A stretch of DNA of 64,000 nucleotides from NCBI GenBank assembly GCA_017303755.1, contig JAFLBS010000007.1, positions 156,470 through 220,469 of the forward strand, written 5' to 3'. Below the pieces are notes generated by a model. It worked only from the letters and a program-made list of their open reading frames with translations. It had not been told where the DNA came from and searched no databases. The stretch's first letter is position 1. Each line of letters begins with the position of its first letter. Below are positions 1-8,472 of the stretch, piece after piece. This DNA is from Flavobacteriales bacterium (GTDB lineage Bacteria; Bacteroidota; Bacteroidia; Flavobacteriales; Flavobacteriaceae). Made by a program: the position numbers and the translations under genes.

Positions 1-1440
1 TACAGTTTCTTTTTTAGAAAATAATGAGCTGAAGAATTTCTGAATGGGTACGGTTATAGCATCAAAATTAAACATTCCACCAATATCATTGGTCGCTCTG
101 TAGGTTAGGATTATCGCTAACGGACTTAATACCATAGACGACATCCACGTTCCTAAAAAAGGTGTAATTCCGTTTTCTTGGGCTACTTTTTTCCCAAAGG
201 TGTTGATGAAGTGAAAGATGATGAAAATTCCAACTGCAAATACAATTGGTAATCCCAAACCACCTTTTCTAATGATTGCTCCCAATGGTGCGCCGATAAA
301 GAACATCAATATACAAGCAAATGCTATTACAAATTTATCGTATAAAGCAATCCAATGTGAGTTGATGTTTTTTTGTTTTTCCTCCATTTCAAATTTGGAA
401 CTATCAATAGAGAAAACAGTTCCTTCAACGTTGCTTTTTGCTACATTATAGACTTGTAATTTTCGGTCTTTTTCTAATGTAGAAAAATGACTTTGGACAT
501 CAGAAATTTTAGTGATTGGAGTTGATGCTTTTGGAACTATCATATTCGTATTTACTCGTTGGTAAATATTTTCGGCATACGATGTAATGTCTCTTTTATA
601 ATTGGTATTTAGTGAATCTAAAGTATAATTCAGTTCACTGATGTTCAACATAGTATTAGTGTTGGTAATTTCTCCAGTATCGTCTTGCGAATTTAATTTT
701 GATAAATCAATATTGATGACATCTCTTTTGAAGGTAGCTTTAGCGAACGGCATTCGTTTGCGTTCTTCGTATTTTTTTGGGTAAATATCTTCATAGTAGT
801 ATCCATCAAAAAGTAGTAACTGAAGCGTGTTTGAATTTTCGCTACTGACCAATTCACCTCGTTCAGCTCTAATGACTGTTTTGTTTCCTTCACCAGTATT
901 TGATTTGATGTGAATGATGACATCGGATAATAAATTTCCGTTTTCACCCGATTTCTTTTGAACTTTAATAGTATAATTGCCAATTTCACTGAATTGCCCT
1001 TCTGCGATTGCCATGGCTGGTTTTACTTGTGCAATGTTTCGTCTGAAATTGATGAATTTGTATTCGGCATACGGAATCACATTGTTAGCAAAAATAAACG
1101 CGATAATACTCAAAAATAAAATGAAAACAGTCAGACTTCGCATAGCGCGTTGCAATGATATACCCGACGATTTCATTGCCGCAAACTCGTAGTTTTCAGA
1201 TAAACTTCCGAAGGTCATGATCGATGCCAAAAGAACTGACAAGGGTAATACTAAAGGAACAATTCGAGGCATAGAGAATACCAAGAATTTTACTACCATA
1301 AAAAAGTCGAGATCTTTCCCTGCTAATTCAGAGATGAATAACCAAACCGTTTGTAAAATGAATATAAAAAACAAGATTACAAATACCGTAGTAAATGTAA
1401 TCAAGAAGGATTTAAGTAAATACTTATCTAATATTTTCAC
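1..1440 (-). CDS. LptF/LptG-family lipopolysaccharide export permease (3' end outside window)
   Basis: Inner-membrane permease of the LptB2FG ABC transporter that extracts LPS and passes it to the LptC/A bridge. Seen: 480 codons open to the left edge, beginning VKILDKYLLKSF, close to the usual MKxLDRYxxK start of this family. Membrane segments lie near residues 10-35, 50-75 and 100-120, then a long hydrophilic periplasmic part (about 125-365), then further membrane segments near the C-terminus, the family layout. The family is about 480-490 residues in Bacteroidetes, so only a few codons are probably missing. The start is GTG at 1440, five bases after the lolA stop, which fits translational coupling. 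F and G paralogues cannot be separated from this sequence alone. Confidence 0.9.
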   Translation of the reverse strand, partial: MKILDKYLLKSFLITFTTVFVILFFIFILQTVWLFISELAGKDLDFFMVVKFLVFSMPRIVPLVLPLSVLLASIMTFGSLSENYEFAAMKSSGISLQRAMRSLTVFILFLSIIAFIFANNVIPYAEYKFINFRRNIAQVKPAMAIAEGQFSEIGNYTIKVQKKSGENGNLLSDVIIHIKSNTGEGNKTVIRAERGELVSSENSNTLQLLLFDGYYYEDIYPKKYEERKRMPFAKATFKRDVINIDLSKLNSQDDTGEITNTNTMLNISELNYTLDSLNTNYKRDITSYAENIYQRVNTNMIVPKASTPITKISDVQSHFSTLEKDRKLQVYNVAKSNVEGTVFSIDSSKFEMEEKQKNINSHWIALYDKFVIAFACILMFFIGAPLGAIIRKGGLGLPIVFAVGIFIIFHFINTFGKKVAQENGITPFLGTWMSSMVLSPLAIILTYRATNDIGGMFNFDAITVPIQKFFSSLFSKKETV

Positions 1441-1445
1441 AAATG

Positions 1446-2087
1446 CTAATCTAATTTATTGATGTAGTAGTTGGGATACTTACTGGCTACAAAGATAAAT
1501 TGATTTTTGGATAATGGCTGATTGGTTTTAAAAGAATTAACAGTTAAAGTTGTTTTTGTACCATTTTTGCCCACTTCAATCAGATTGTAGATGTGTTTGG
1601 TTTGAATGTCAATCCCTAAAAGCACTTCTTTTCGCTGGTCTTTTCCGTTGGTTGGAACCAATTTAATGTACTGTATTTTTCTTCCTTTTACGTTTTGTAA
1701 AATATCCATTGAATACTTATAACCACTATTGAAAAACGTAAGCATTTTAGAAGGTGTAATCGATTTTTCATCGTTGTCATTCGCAGAAGAAATTGTAATT
1801 TCTTCATCTTCTGGAACAACTGTATAGGTTTTTTTTCCGTCGTACAGTTTAGTCGCGCCCATGAAATTCAATATGTATTTATTGCCTTCCAAAGTTACAT
1901 TTCCTTTGCTTTCCTGATTGATGTTTTCTTTAGTGTTAGTCAAAGTGTATTTAAAATCAATCACTATATTTTTATAGCTTTTGATTTTAGCAGTTACATC
2001 ATCAAGAAGTTCTTTTGCCTTTTTATCTTGAGCATTTGCATTGAGTGTAACAAATAGTAAAAAAGCAATAGAAAATAATTTCTTCAT
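1446..2087 (-). CDS. lolA: LolA-like outer-membrane lipoprotein carrier protein
   Basis: Periplasmic chaperone that carries lipoproteins from the inner to the outer membrane. The N-terminus MKKLFSIAFLLFVTLNANA is a clear signal peptide with cleavage before Gln. The mature part starts with a helix rich in Lys and Asp (KAKELLDDVTAKIKSYKNI), followed by alternating strands (FKYTL, GNVTLEGNKYILNF, KTYTVVPEDEE), as in the LolA half-barrel. About 213 residues is normal for the family. I chose the ATG at 2087, one base past the ftsK stop; an in-frame ATG at 2108 would overlap ftsK and add seven residues. It lies between ftsK and an LptF/G gene in one transcription unit, so the operon groups lipoprotein and LPS traffic with DNA segregation. 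Confidence 0.88.
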   Translation of the reverse strand: MKKLFSIAFLLFVTLNANAQDKKAKELLDDVTAKIKSYKNIVIDFKYTLTNTKENINQESKGNVTLEGNKYILNFMGATKLYDGKKTYTVVPEDEEITISSANDNDEKSITPSKMLTFFNSGYKYSMDILQNVKGRKIQYIKLVPTNGKDQRKEVLLGIDIQTKHIYNLIEVGKNGTKTTLTVNSFKTNQPLSKNQFIFVASKYPNYYINKLD

Positions 2088-2088
2088 T

Positions 2089-4572
2089 TTAATCATTGTT
2101 TTGTTCATTATTAAAAAAGTGTTCTAATGCTACTAGATCGGGAATGTTAACACTTCGGGCTTTGCTTCCTTCAAATGGACCCACAATTCCTGCTGCTTCC
2201 AATTGATCGATTAATCTTCCAGCTCTGTTATAGCCTAGTTTTAACTTCCTTTGCAATAATGATGCCGAACCTTGTTGTGCTGTGACAATTATTTCGGCAG
2301 CATCTCTAAACAATGAATCTCTTTCGGAAATATCAATATCTAAATTCACACTCGAACCTTCTTCACCAACATATTCTGGAAGCATATAAGCTGTAGCATA
2401 TGCTTTTTGTGAACCAATAAAATCAACTATTTTTTCCACTTCTGGAGTGTCAACAAAAGCACATTGAACACGAACTAAATCATTTCCGTTAGAAAATAAT
2501 AAATCTCCACGACCAATCAATTGATCCGCGCCACCCGTATCTAAAATGGTTCTGGAATCGATTTTTGAAGTTACTCTGAACGCAATTCGCGCCGGGAAGT
2601 TCGCTTTAATCATACCTGTAATTACATTTACCGATGGTCGTTGAGTAGCGATGATTAAGTGAATTCCGATAGCACGTGCCAACTGAGCCAAACGCGCAAT
2701 TGGAGTTTCTACTTCTTTTCCAGCCGTCATAATTAAATCGGCAAACTCATCCACAACCAAAACGATGTATGGCAAGAAACGATGTCCGTTTTCTGGATTC
2801 AATTTGCGTTGTTTGAACTTTTCGTTGTATTCTTTAATATTTCGAACCATCGCGTCTTTCAACAACGAATAACGATTGTCCATTTCAATACAAAGTGAAT
2901 TCAACGTGTTGATTACTTTGCTGTTATCCGTTATGATAGCGTCTTCAGAATCAGGTAATTTGGCTAAATAATGACGTTCAATTTTATTGAATAAAGTCAA
3001 TTCCACTTTTTTCGGATCAACCAAAACAAATTTAACTTCTGCTGGATGTTTTTTATACAAAAGCGAAGTCAAAACCGCGTTCAATCCAACTGATTTTCCT
3101 TGTCCGGTTGCTCCAGCCATCAGTAAGTGAGGCATTTTGGCCAAATCAACAACAAACGTTTCGTTTGAAATGGTTTTTCCTAAAGCAATTGGTAATTCCA
3201 TTTCAGCTTCTTGGAATTTGGCGGCTGCAATCACGGTTTTCATCGGAACCATAGTTGGATTCTTATTCGGAACTTCAATACCAATTGTTCCTTTTCCTGG
3301 AATAGGAGCGATGATACGAATTCCCAATGCAGCTAATGATAGTGCAATATCGTCTTCTAAACTTTTGATTTTTGAAATTCGGATTCCCGCTTCAGGAACG
3401 ATTTCATATAAAGTAACCGATGGACCAACAGTGGCTTTGATTTGCGAGATTGTGATTCCGTAGTTTTTTAGCGTTTCAACAATACGGTTTTTATTTTCTT
3501 CTAATTCTTCTTGATTGATGGTAATTCCAACGGATGCATATTCTTTTAATAAATCAATAGTTGGAAATTTGTAGTTGGATAACTCCAATGTTGGATCAAA
3601 TTCGCCAAAATCTGCTACAATTTTTGCAGCTAAATTTTCTTCAATAGTATCTTCGTCTTGCGCTTTTTCGATGACAAAGGCTTCATCATTCGTTTTGATG
3701 ATGGGTGTTTCGGTTGGAGTTACTGTTAATGGAGGAGAAGTGACAACTGGTTTTGGTTCTGTCTTTAAAGTCGGCTCCAATTCAATTTCAGAATAACTCG
3801 AAATGGTTGGCTTTAAAGCTTCTTTGTTGATTTCAAATTGAGAAGTTGGTTTTAACACTTCGTCAATATCATAGTCAATATGAGATTCTTCTTCTTTGTC
3901 GTCAACAGCATATTCTTCCAAATTATAAGCTCCATCGGAAGTTGTTGAACGCATGTTGTCAATGTCTTCTTTGATTTCTTTTTTCTTACTTTCAAAAAAG
4001 GTTTTAATTGATTCGGGTGACATTTTAATTTTGAATAGCAAGTAAATGACTAAGCCTGCAATTAAAACTAAAAGTGTTCCAATTTTTCCAATAAAATCTT
4101 GGAAGAATAAATTCATTTCGTAACCAATTGTTCCACCCAATTGTGGTAATGAGGTTGCGAAATAACCAAATAAAATGGACAAAACAATCATCACAAACAA
4201 ATCCCAAAACCAAGTGCTTTTGAGCTTTTTCAGTGGTAAATCCAATACCAAATAGGCACCTGTGACGAAGAATAATTTTACAAATAAAAAGGAAGCAGCT
4301 CCAAACCCGCGATGAATAAAAAGATCAGCTAAGTACGCTCCAATTTTCCCTAACCAATTGTAGGCTTTTTCACTTCGATTGCCTAATTCATCCACTACAT
4401 TTTGGTCTTGGTGGCCGTAAATGAAAAACGAAACAAATGCCAAAAGCAATCCGATTGAAAAGAGTAATAAGAAGCTTCCAATCAAAACACGGTATTGTAA
4501 TTTCATCTTCCACGGAAGTTTTTCTTCAGGAAGTGCATCGTTTGTGGTTTCTTTTTTTCTTGCTTTGGCCAT
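2089..4572 (-). CDS. ftsK: FtsK/SpoIIIE-type DNA translocase
   Basis: Septal ATPase that pumps chromosome ends through the closing division septum and activates dimer resolution. 827 residues. Hydrophobic segments at about 30-52, 92-112, 122-142 and 162-182 form the four-helix anchor. A Pro/Glu/Thr-rich linker of about 190-320 follows, shorter than in E. coli. Alpha and beta motor domains come next: Walker A GATGQGKS at 487-494, Walker B YIVLVVDEFADLI with D608-E609, and the ATQRP motif at 642-646. The winged-helix gamma domain (about 752-815, SLLQRKLKLGYNRAGRLIDQLE) reads KOPS-like DNA sites. It is followed directly by lolA and preceded by dgkA 29 bases away. Confidence 0.97.
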   Translation of the reverse strand: MAKARKKETTNDALPEEKLPWKMKLQYRVLIGSFLLLFSIGLLLAFVSFFIYGHQDQNVVDELGNRSEKAYNWLGKIGAYLADLFIHRGFGAASFLFVKLFFVTGAYLVLDLPLKKLKSTWFWDLFVMIVLSILFGYFATSLPQLGGTIGYEMNLFFQDFIGKIGTLLVLIAGLVIYLLFKIKMSPESIKTFFESKKKEIKEDIDNMRSTTSDGAYNLEEYAVDDKEEESHIDYDIDEVLKPTSQFEINKEALKPTISSYSEIELEPTLKTEPKPVVTSPPLTVTPTETPIIKTNDEAFVIEKAQDEDTIEENLAAKIVADFGEFDPTLELSNYKFPTIDLLKEYASVGITINQEELEENKNRIVETLKNYGITISQIKATVGPSVTLYEIVPEAGIRISKIKSLEDDIALSLAALGIRIIAPIPGKGTIGIEVPNKNPTMVPMKTVIAAAKFQEAEMELPIALGKTISNETFVVDLAKMPHLLMAGATGQGKSVGLNAVLTSLLYKKHPAEVKFVLVDPKKVELTLFNKIERHYLAKLPDSEDAIITDNSKVINTLNSLCIEMDNRYSLLKDAMVRNIKEYNEKFKQRKLNPENGHRFLPYIVLVVDEFADLIMTAGKEVETPIARLAQLARAIGIHLIIATQRPSVNVITGMIKANFPARIAFRVTSKIDSRTILDTGGADQLIGRGDLLFSNGNDLVRVQCAFVDTPEVEKIVDFIGSQKAYATAYMLPEYVGEEGSSVNLDIDISERDSLFRDAAEIIVTAQQGSASLLQRKLKLGYNRAGRLIDQLEAAGIVGPFEGSKARSVNIPDLVALEHFFNNEQNND

Positions 4573-4601
4573 TGACTATCGAAATTTCGGACAATAATAA
4601 A

Positions 4602-4973
4602 TTAAAATTTTGGAATATAAATAAGGCAACCGATAACAATTGCTGTCATTGCGGCAAAGAAAACGGCTCCAGCTGCAATGTCTTTAATAAATCCTATTTT
4701 TTTATGAAATTCGGGATGAATAAAATCGGCAACTTTCTCGACGGCTGTGTTCAATCCTTCAACACTTAATACTAAACCAATTGCTAAGGTTTGAAACATC
4801 CATTCTTCACGGGAAATTTCAAAATAAAATCCTGCAATAATCAAAAGTACCGCAATTGACGATTGTACCATTACACTGTGTTCAGTTGTGGCCAATTTAA
4901 AAGCACCTTTCAATGCAAATCCCATGCTTTTGAACCTTCCAGAAAGGAATGATTTATCTCTTTGGAATTCCAT
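4602..4973 (-). CDS. dgkA: Diacylglycerol/undecaprenol kinase family membrane protein
   Basis: Small integral membrane lipid kinase that phosphorylates diacylglycerol or undecaprenol with ATP. 123 residues with three hydrophobic stretches near 38-50, 58-72 and 97-120. The DgkA signature EGLNTAVEKVADFI is present (E72, N75, E79, D83), together with the amphipathic N-terminus GFALKGAFKLATTEHS and the conserved KDIAAGAV. Which lipid it uses cannot be read from sequence. It begins five bases after the tpx stop and sits in the tpx-dgkA-ftsK-lolA order that I recall as common in Flavobacterium. Confidence 0.92.
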   Translation of the reverse strand: MEFQRDKSFLSGRFKSMGFALKGAFKLATTEHSVMVQSSIAVLLIIAGFYFEISREEWMFQTLAIGLVLSVEGLNTAVEKVADFIHPEFHKKIGFIKDIAAGAVFFAAMTAIVIGCLIYIPKF

Positions 4974-4978
4974 TTTTC

Positions 4979-5476
4979 TTATAATGATGCTAGTGCAGCT
5001 TCGTAGTTTGGTTCGTTAGCTATTTCAGAAACTAGCTCAGTGTATCGTACCGTTCCGTTTTCATCAATAACAATGACTACTCTTGCGTGTAATCCAGCAA
5101 ACGGACCTTCAATCAATTCCAAACCATAGTCTTTTCCAAAACTACCCGTTTTGAAATCCGATAAGTTAATCACGTTTTCCAAACCTTCAGCGCCACAAAA
5201 ACGTTTCTGAGCAAAAGGTAAATCTCTTGAAATACATAGAACTTTTGTATTTTCTAACGCGCTTGCTTTCGCATTAAATGTTCGAACAGAGGTAGCGCAC
5301 GTTCCAGTATCAATACTCGGAAAAATATTTAAAACCAATTTGCTTCCTGCAAAATTTTCTAAAGAAGCTATTGATAAATCGTTTTGTACTAATTGAAATT
5401 GAGGTGCTTTTGAACCAACTGATGGTAATTCACCGCTTGTTTTTATTGGATTTCCTCCTAATGTTACTGTTGCCAT
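4979..5476 (-). CDS. tpx: Thiol peroxidase (atypical 2-Cys peroxiredoxin)
   Basis: Reduces H2O2 and alkyl hydroperoxides using thioredoxin. 165 residues from the ATG at 5476 ([15 protein letters not shown]), the usual Tpx start; an upstream in-frame ATG would add eight untypical residues. The peroxidatic cysteine C60 sits in [15 protein letters not shown] and the resolving cysteine C94 in [13 protein letters not shown], almost the same positions as E. coli C61 and C95. It is first in a minus-strand operon with dgkA and ftsK. Divergent from arsR, whose start is about 140 bases away. Confidence 0.96.
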   Translation of the reverse strand: MATVTLGGNPIKTSGELPSVGSKAPQFQLVQNDLSIASLENFAGSKLVLNIFPSIDTGTCATSVRTFNAKASALENTKVLCISRDLPFAQKRFCGAEGLENVINLSDFKTGSFGKDYGLELIEGPFAGLHARVVIVIDENGTVRYTELVSEIANEPNYEAALASL

Positions 5477-5566
5477 TGTATGATTTTTATATGAATCCAA
5501 AAGTATGAAATTATTTCGGAATAGGGAAAATGATTTTGGCTTTAAAAATTTAACACAAATGGTTTG

Positions 5567-5601
5567 TTTTGTATTATTGTTTTATCGTAATATTGCAATA
5601 T
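5567..5601 (+). promoter_or_regulatory. Putative arsR promoter with overlapping ArsR operator
   Basis: A perfect 12-bp palindrome ATATTGCAATAT (5590-5601) lies 16 bases before the arsR start. It overlaps a near-consensus Bacteroidetes -7 box TAATATTG (5588-5595), and TTTTG (5567-5571) stands 16 bases further upstream as a -33 element. An ArsR dimer bound here would cover the -7 element, which is the normal repression geometry. Inferred from position and symmetry. Confidence 0.5.
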
Positions 5602-5617
5602 AATAATTCAATAGTTT

Positions 5618-5941
5618 ATGGGAGCATCAAAATCCGATTCGTTTTCAGTAGAACACAATGAAATAGCAAGCTTGTTCAAGGCTTTGTCACATCCGGCGCG
5701 AATTGCCATTGTGGAGTATTTATTATCTGTTGATAGTTGTATTTGTGGCGATATTGTCAACGAATTGCCTTTAGCGCAACCCACTATTTCACAGCATTTA
5801 AAAGAGCTAAAAAACGCCAACATCATCAAAGGAAACATTGAAGGAACTGCGATTTGCTATTGTTTAAATCCGGAAACGATGGCGAAAATTGAAAGCTATT
5901 TTGCTTTGATTTCAAAAAAATTAAAATTGAAATGCTGTTGA
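5618..5941 (+). CDS. arsR: ArsR/SmtB-family metalloregulator
   Basis: Winged-helix repressor that leaves DNA when it binds metal or arsenite. 107 residues. The DNA-recognition helix is in LAQPTISQHLKELKNANII (about 52-70), preceded by HPARIAIVEYLL. A cysteine pair C41-x-C43 (SCICGDIV) lies where the ArsR alpha-3 thiolate pair is found in the E. coli type, and the protein ends in C106-C107, so a three- or four-thiol arsenite site is possible. It heads the block that also encodes a phosphatase-type arsenate reductase and an Acr3 pump. A 12-bp palindrome in its own promoter suggests autoregulation. Confidence 0.92.
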   Translation: MGASKSDSFSVEHNEIASLFKALSHPARIAIVEYLLSVDSCICGDIVNELPLAQPTISQHLKELKNANIIKGNIEGTAICYCLNPETMAKIESYFALISKKLKLKCC

Positions 5942-6072
5942 AGTATTTTTTATTAGACTTTTACTTTCCTTAGTTAAGGAAGATGTACGACATATTCTTT
6001 AGTTTATTAATTAATTTTTCGCATAATTTATTATTTTAGCTGTTAAAATAAGCAATAATTTAATTTAAATAT

Positions 6073-6519
6073 ATGTTTGAGAATATTTTAGCAGAGATTA
6101 TAGGAGCATTCATCATAGGATTATTTATAGGAACCTACAAGCGTTATATCAACCCATTAATAAAAGAGCATTTCACTGACCGCATCAAGTTGAAAAAAAA
6201 TTGGAAATCCGAGATTAATTTTGGTTCAGGTAATTTGCATGGTATAAAATTGGAGCTTAATAAAATAGGAAATGATATTACTGGTAAAATAGAATTTACA
6301 TCTGGCAGGCATCAAGGAAAGTCTTATCCAATAAGAGGAAACTTTCATAGTAATATATTAACTTTTGTTTACTCTCCAAGCGATCCAACTAGCACAAGCC
6401 AAGGTTCTGGGACTTTTAAGAGGTTAAATGATGGCGAACTTTTTAATGGATATTTTGCCTATTACAGTCAGGATAGCGATCAGATAAGGACTGTAGAATG
6501 TGCTTTTACACCAATTTAG
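6073..6519 (+). CDS. Small membrane-anchored beta-rich protein, unknown function
   Basis: Not recognised. 148 residues: one N-terminal hydrophobic helix (about 5-24, IIGAFIIGLFIG), a basic juxtamembrane stretch (KRYINPLIKEHFTDRIKLKKNWKS), then about eight short alternating strands (GIKLELNKIG, DITGKIEFTSG, ILTFVYSP, GSGTFKRL, LFNGYFAYYS, TVECAFTPI). This reads like a small lipocalin-type barrel on a membrane stalk. The layout loosely recalls Cap15-type effectors of CBASS systems, but those have two membrane helices and no nucleotidyltransferase is present here, so no function is claimed. It sits between arsR and arsC on the same strand, 131 bases after arsR and about 250 before arsC. Confidence 0.7.
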   Translation: MFENILAEIIGAFIIGLFIGTYKRYINPLIKEHFTDRIKLKKNWKSEINFGSGNLHGIKLELNKIGNDITGKIEFTSGRHQGKSYPIRGNFHSNILTFVYSPSDPTSTSQGSGTFKRLNDGELFNGYFAYYSQDSDQIRTVECAFTPI

Positions 6520-6588
6520 TTTTTGGTAATCAGAAGCTAATCTAGCTATACACTCCAAGTTTTTTGGTTTCAAGCTGCTTTTGTAATC

Positions 6589-6673
6589 CTAAAAAAAGCT
6601 TCCGTTGGTCGCTCTTTTTAGGAAACAAAATCTAGCTTTTTCCTCAAAAAAGCTTTCCGTTGCTATCTGGGCT
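6589..6673 (-). repeat. Dispersed intergenic repeat, copy A (about 85 bp)
   Basis: Read on the minus strand it starts AGCCCAGATAGCAACGGAAA (from 6673) and ends with GCGACCAACGGAAGC (6612-6598). The same two blocks, in the same order and similar spacing, recur at 61662-61737, with weaker copies at 40287-40362 and 12742-12761. The GCGACCAACGGAAGC end is framed by CCTAAAAA/TTTTTAGG arms, so it can fold. It has no coding content. Confidence 0.6.
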
Positions 6674-6724
6674 AAAAAGTAGTATTTAAGAAACCCTTGC
6701 GGACTTTGCGTAGTTCATTGCGAC

Positions 6725-6744
6725 CCTGCCTACCGGCAGGCAGG
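6725..6744. repeat. GC-rich 20-bp near-palindrome, copy 1
   Basis: CCTGCCTACCGGCAGGCAGG, a palindrome with one mismatched pair (A6732/C6737). A perfect version, CCTGCCTGCCGGCAGGCAGG, occurs at 40263-40282. It stands out as very GC-rich in AT-rich DNA, 22 bases before the arsC start, where a hairpin in the leader could affect expression. Confidence 0.7.
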
Positions 6745-6766
6745 TTTGCGGTTAAAAAAAAACAGT

Positions 6767-7384
6767 ATGTTCGACATTTTATCTAAAACAATACAATCAA
6801 TAAGTGTAATTCCAGTTCCCAACGAGCGAAAGGAAATGCTACAACCTTTAATTGATTATGTTCAAAGTAAGGTAAATTCAAAAGAAGAAATTCGCTTGAA
6901 CTTTATTTGCACGCACAATTCCCGCCGAAGTCATTTGTCGCAGATTTGGGCACAAACCATGGCGTTTCATTTTAAGGTCAAAAATGTATTTTGTTATTCA
7001 GGCGGAACCGAAGCGACTGCCATGTTTCCCAAAGTAGGTGAGACGTTAGTCAATCAAGGTTTTGAAATTCAGAAATTGAGTGAAGAACAAAATTCGGTGT
7101 ATGCTGTGAAATTCAATGAAAATCAACACCCAATCATCTGTTTTTCCAAAACGTATTTTGATGAGTTCAATCCGAAAAAACATTTTGGAGCGATTATGAC
7201 CTGTAATAATGCCGATGAAGGTTGCCCAATGGTGTTTGGAGCAGAAGCGCGTTTTCCCATCAAATACGACGATCCCAAAGCCTTTGACGGAACCGAATTA
7301 ATGAACGAAAAATATGCAGAACGCAGTTTGCAAATTGCTTCTGAAATGTATTATGTGTTTTCAAAAATTAAAAATATAGTTTAA
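6767..7384 (+). CDS. arsC: Low-molecular-weight phosphatase-type arsenate reductase
   Basis: Reduces arsenate to arsenite, or acts as a protein-tyrosine phosphatase of the same fold. 205 residues from the ATG at 6767; an earlier in-frame start would add seven residues from a repeat-containing leader. The P-loop CTHNSRRS has the CX5R signature (C48 to R54), followed by the helix HLSQIWAQTMA. A late YDDPKAF segment supplies the general-acid Asp region, and two more cysteines lie in MTCNNADEGCP, where thioredoxin-coupled ArsC enzymes keep redox cysteines. The N-terminal 40 residues extend past the usual fold. Gene order with arsR and acr3 makes arsenate the likely substrate. Confidence 0.85.
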   Translation: MFDILSKTIQSISVIPVPNERKEMLQPLIDYVQSKVNSKEEIRLNFICTHNSRRSHLSQIWAQTMAFHFKVKNVFCYSGGTEATAMFPKVGETLVNQGFEIQKLSEEQNSVYAVKFNENQHPIICFSKTYFDEFNPKKHFGAIMTCNNADEGCPMVFGAEARFPIKYDDPKAFDGTELMNEKYAERSLQIASEMYYVFSKIKNIV

Positions 7385-7425
7385 ATTAATTATAAAGGAG
7401 ATTGCTTCGTGCCTTGCAATGACTT

Positions 7426-8454
7426 ATGAAAAAACGACTCAACTTTCTCGACCGATACCTAACTCTTTGGATCTTTCTCGCAATGCTTCTCGGTGTTGCC
7501 ATTGGTTATTTTATTCCGAATTCGGATGATTTTATCAATTCTTTTTCTTCGGGAACTACGAATGTTCCGTTGGCGATTGGTTTGATTTTGATGATGTATC
7601 CGCCACTAACCAAAATTGATTTTTCGAAAATACCGCAGATGTTCCAGCAACCCAAATTATTAGCGGCTTCGTTTTTTATTACTTGGATTGTCGGTCCGTT
7701 TTTGATGTTTTTACTCGCTACCTTTTTCCTTAAAGACTATCCCGAATACATGACTGGATTGATCATTATAGGAATTGCGCCGTGCATTGCGATGGTAATT
7801 GTGTGGAACGAATTGGCCGAAGGTAATCGCGAATTAACTGCAGGTTTAATTGGAATCAACAGTTTGTTGCAAGTGTTTTTCTTCAGTTTGTACGCATACT
7901 TCTATTTGGCGGTCATGTTGCCCTTATTCGGAATCAAAGGATTGGAATTGGATATTACCATTGCTGAAATAGCACAAACGGTTGGAATTTACCTCGGAAT
8001 TCCATTTGTATTGGCGGTTGTGAGTCGGTTTGCGATAAAAAAATACATTGGTGACAAATTCTTCAATCAAAAGTTTCTTCCGTTTGTGTCACCGATTACG
8101 TTGATTGCCTTGTTATTTACCATTGTAATCATGTTCAGTTTGAAAGGAGAAATGATCGTCGATTTGCCTTTGGACGTGTTGCGCATAGCAATTCCGCTTG
8201 TGATTTTCTTTGCGATTATGTTTTTCTTGATGTTTTTTGTTTCGAAGAAAATTGGAGCCAATTACCGAGATGCAACCGCTTTATCGTTTACGGCTTCGGG
8301 GAATAATTTTGAATTGGCGATTGCCGTTTCGATTGGTGTTTTTGGCATCAATAGCGGACAAGCATTTGCCGGAGTTATTGGTCCGCTTGTTGAAGTTCCC
8401 GCGTTGATTATTTTAGTGAATGTGGCATTTTGGTTGCGGAAGAGGTATTTTTAA
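7426..8454 (+). CDS. acr3: Acr3-family arsenite efflux transporter
   Basis: Inner-membrane arsenite exporter of the BART superfamily. 342 residues, about ten hydrophobic segments. Family hallmarks are visible: the essential cysteine C120 in GIAPCIAMVIVWN, the adjacent LAEGNRELTAGLIGINSLLQ, and E323 in GPLVEVPALIILVNVAFW. It is the last gene of the ars cluster, 41 bases after arsC. It converges with the LRR-Roc-TIR gene, leaving only 18 bases between the two stops. Confidence 0.95.
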   Translation: MKKRLNFLDRYLTLWIFLAMLLGVAIGYFIPNSDDFINSFSSGTTNVPLAIGLILMMYPPLTKIDFSKIPQMFQQPKLLAASFFITWIVGPFLMFLLATFFLKDYPEYMTGLIIIGIAPCIAMVIVWNELAEGNRELTAGLIGINSLLQVFFFSLYAYFYLAVMLPLFGIKGLELDITIAEIAQTVGIYLGIPFVLAVVSRFAIKKYIGDKFFNQKFLPFVSPITLIALLFTIVIMFSLKGEMIVDLPLDVLRIAIPLVIFFAIMFFLMFFVSKKIGANYRDATALSFTASGNNFELAIAVSIGVFGINSGQAFAGVIGPLVEVPALIILVNVAFWLRKRYF

Positions 8455-8472
8455 TGTTTTTTTAATTAATTT

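Noticed and set aside
218-451. Short open frames on the opposite strand of the LptF/G, FtsK, KatG, sensor-kinase and other genes
   Set aside because: They run antisense inside genes with strong domain evidence, have no family-like sequence and no promoter or start context.
6073-6519. Call the small ars-block protein a CBASS Cap15 effector
   Set aside because: Only one membrane helix and no nucleotidyltransferase nearby; the resemblance is a general layout, not a motif.
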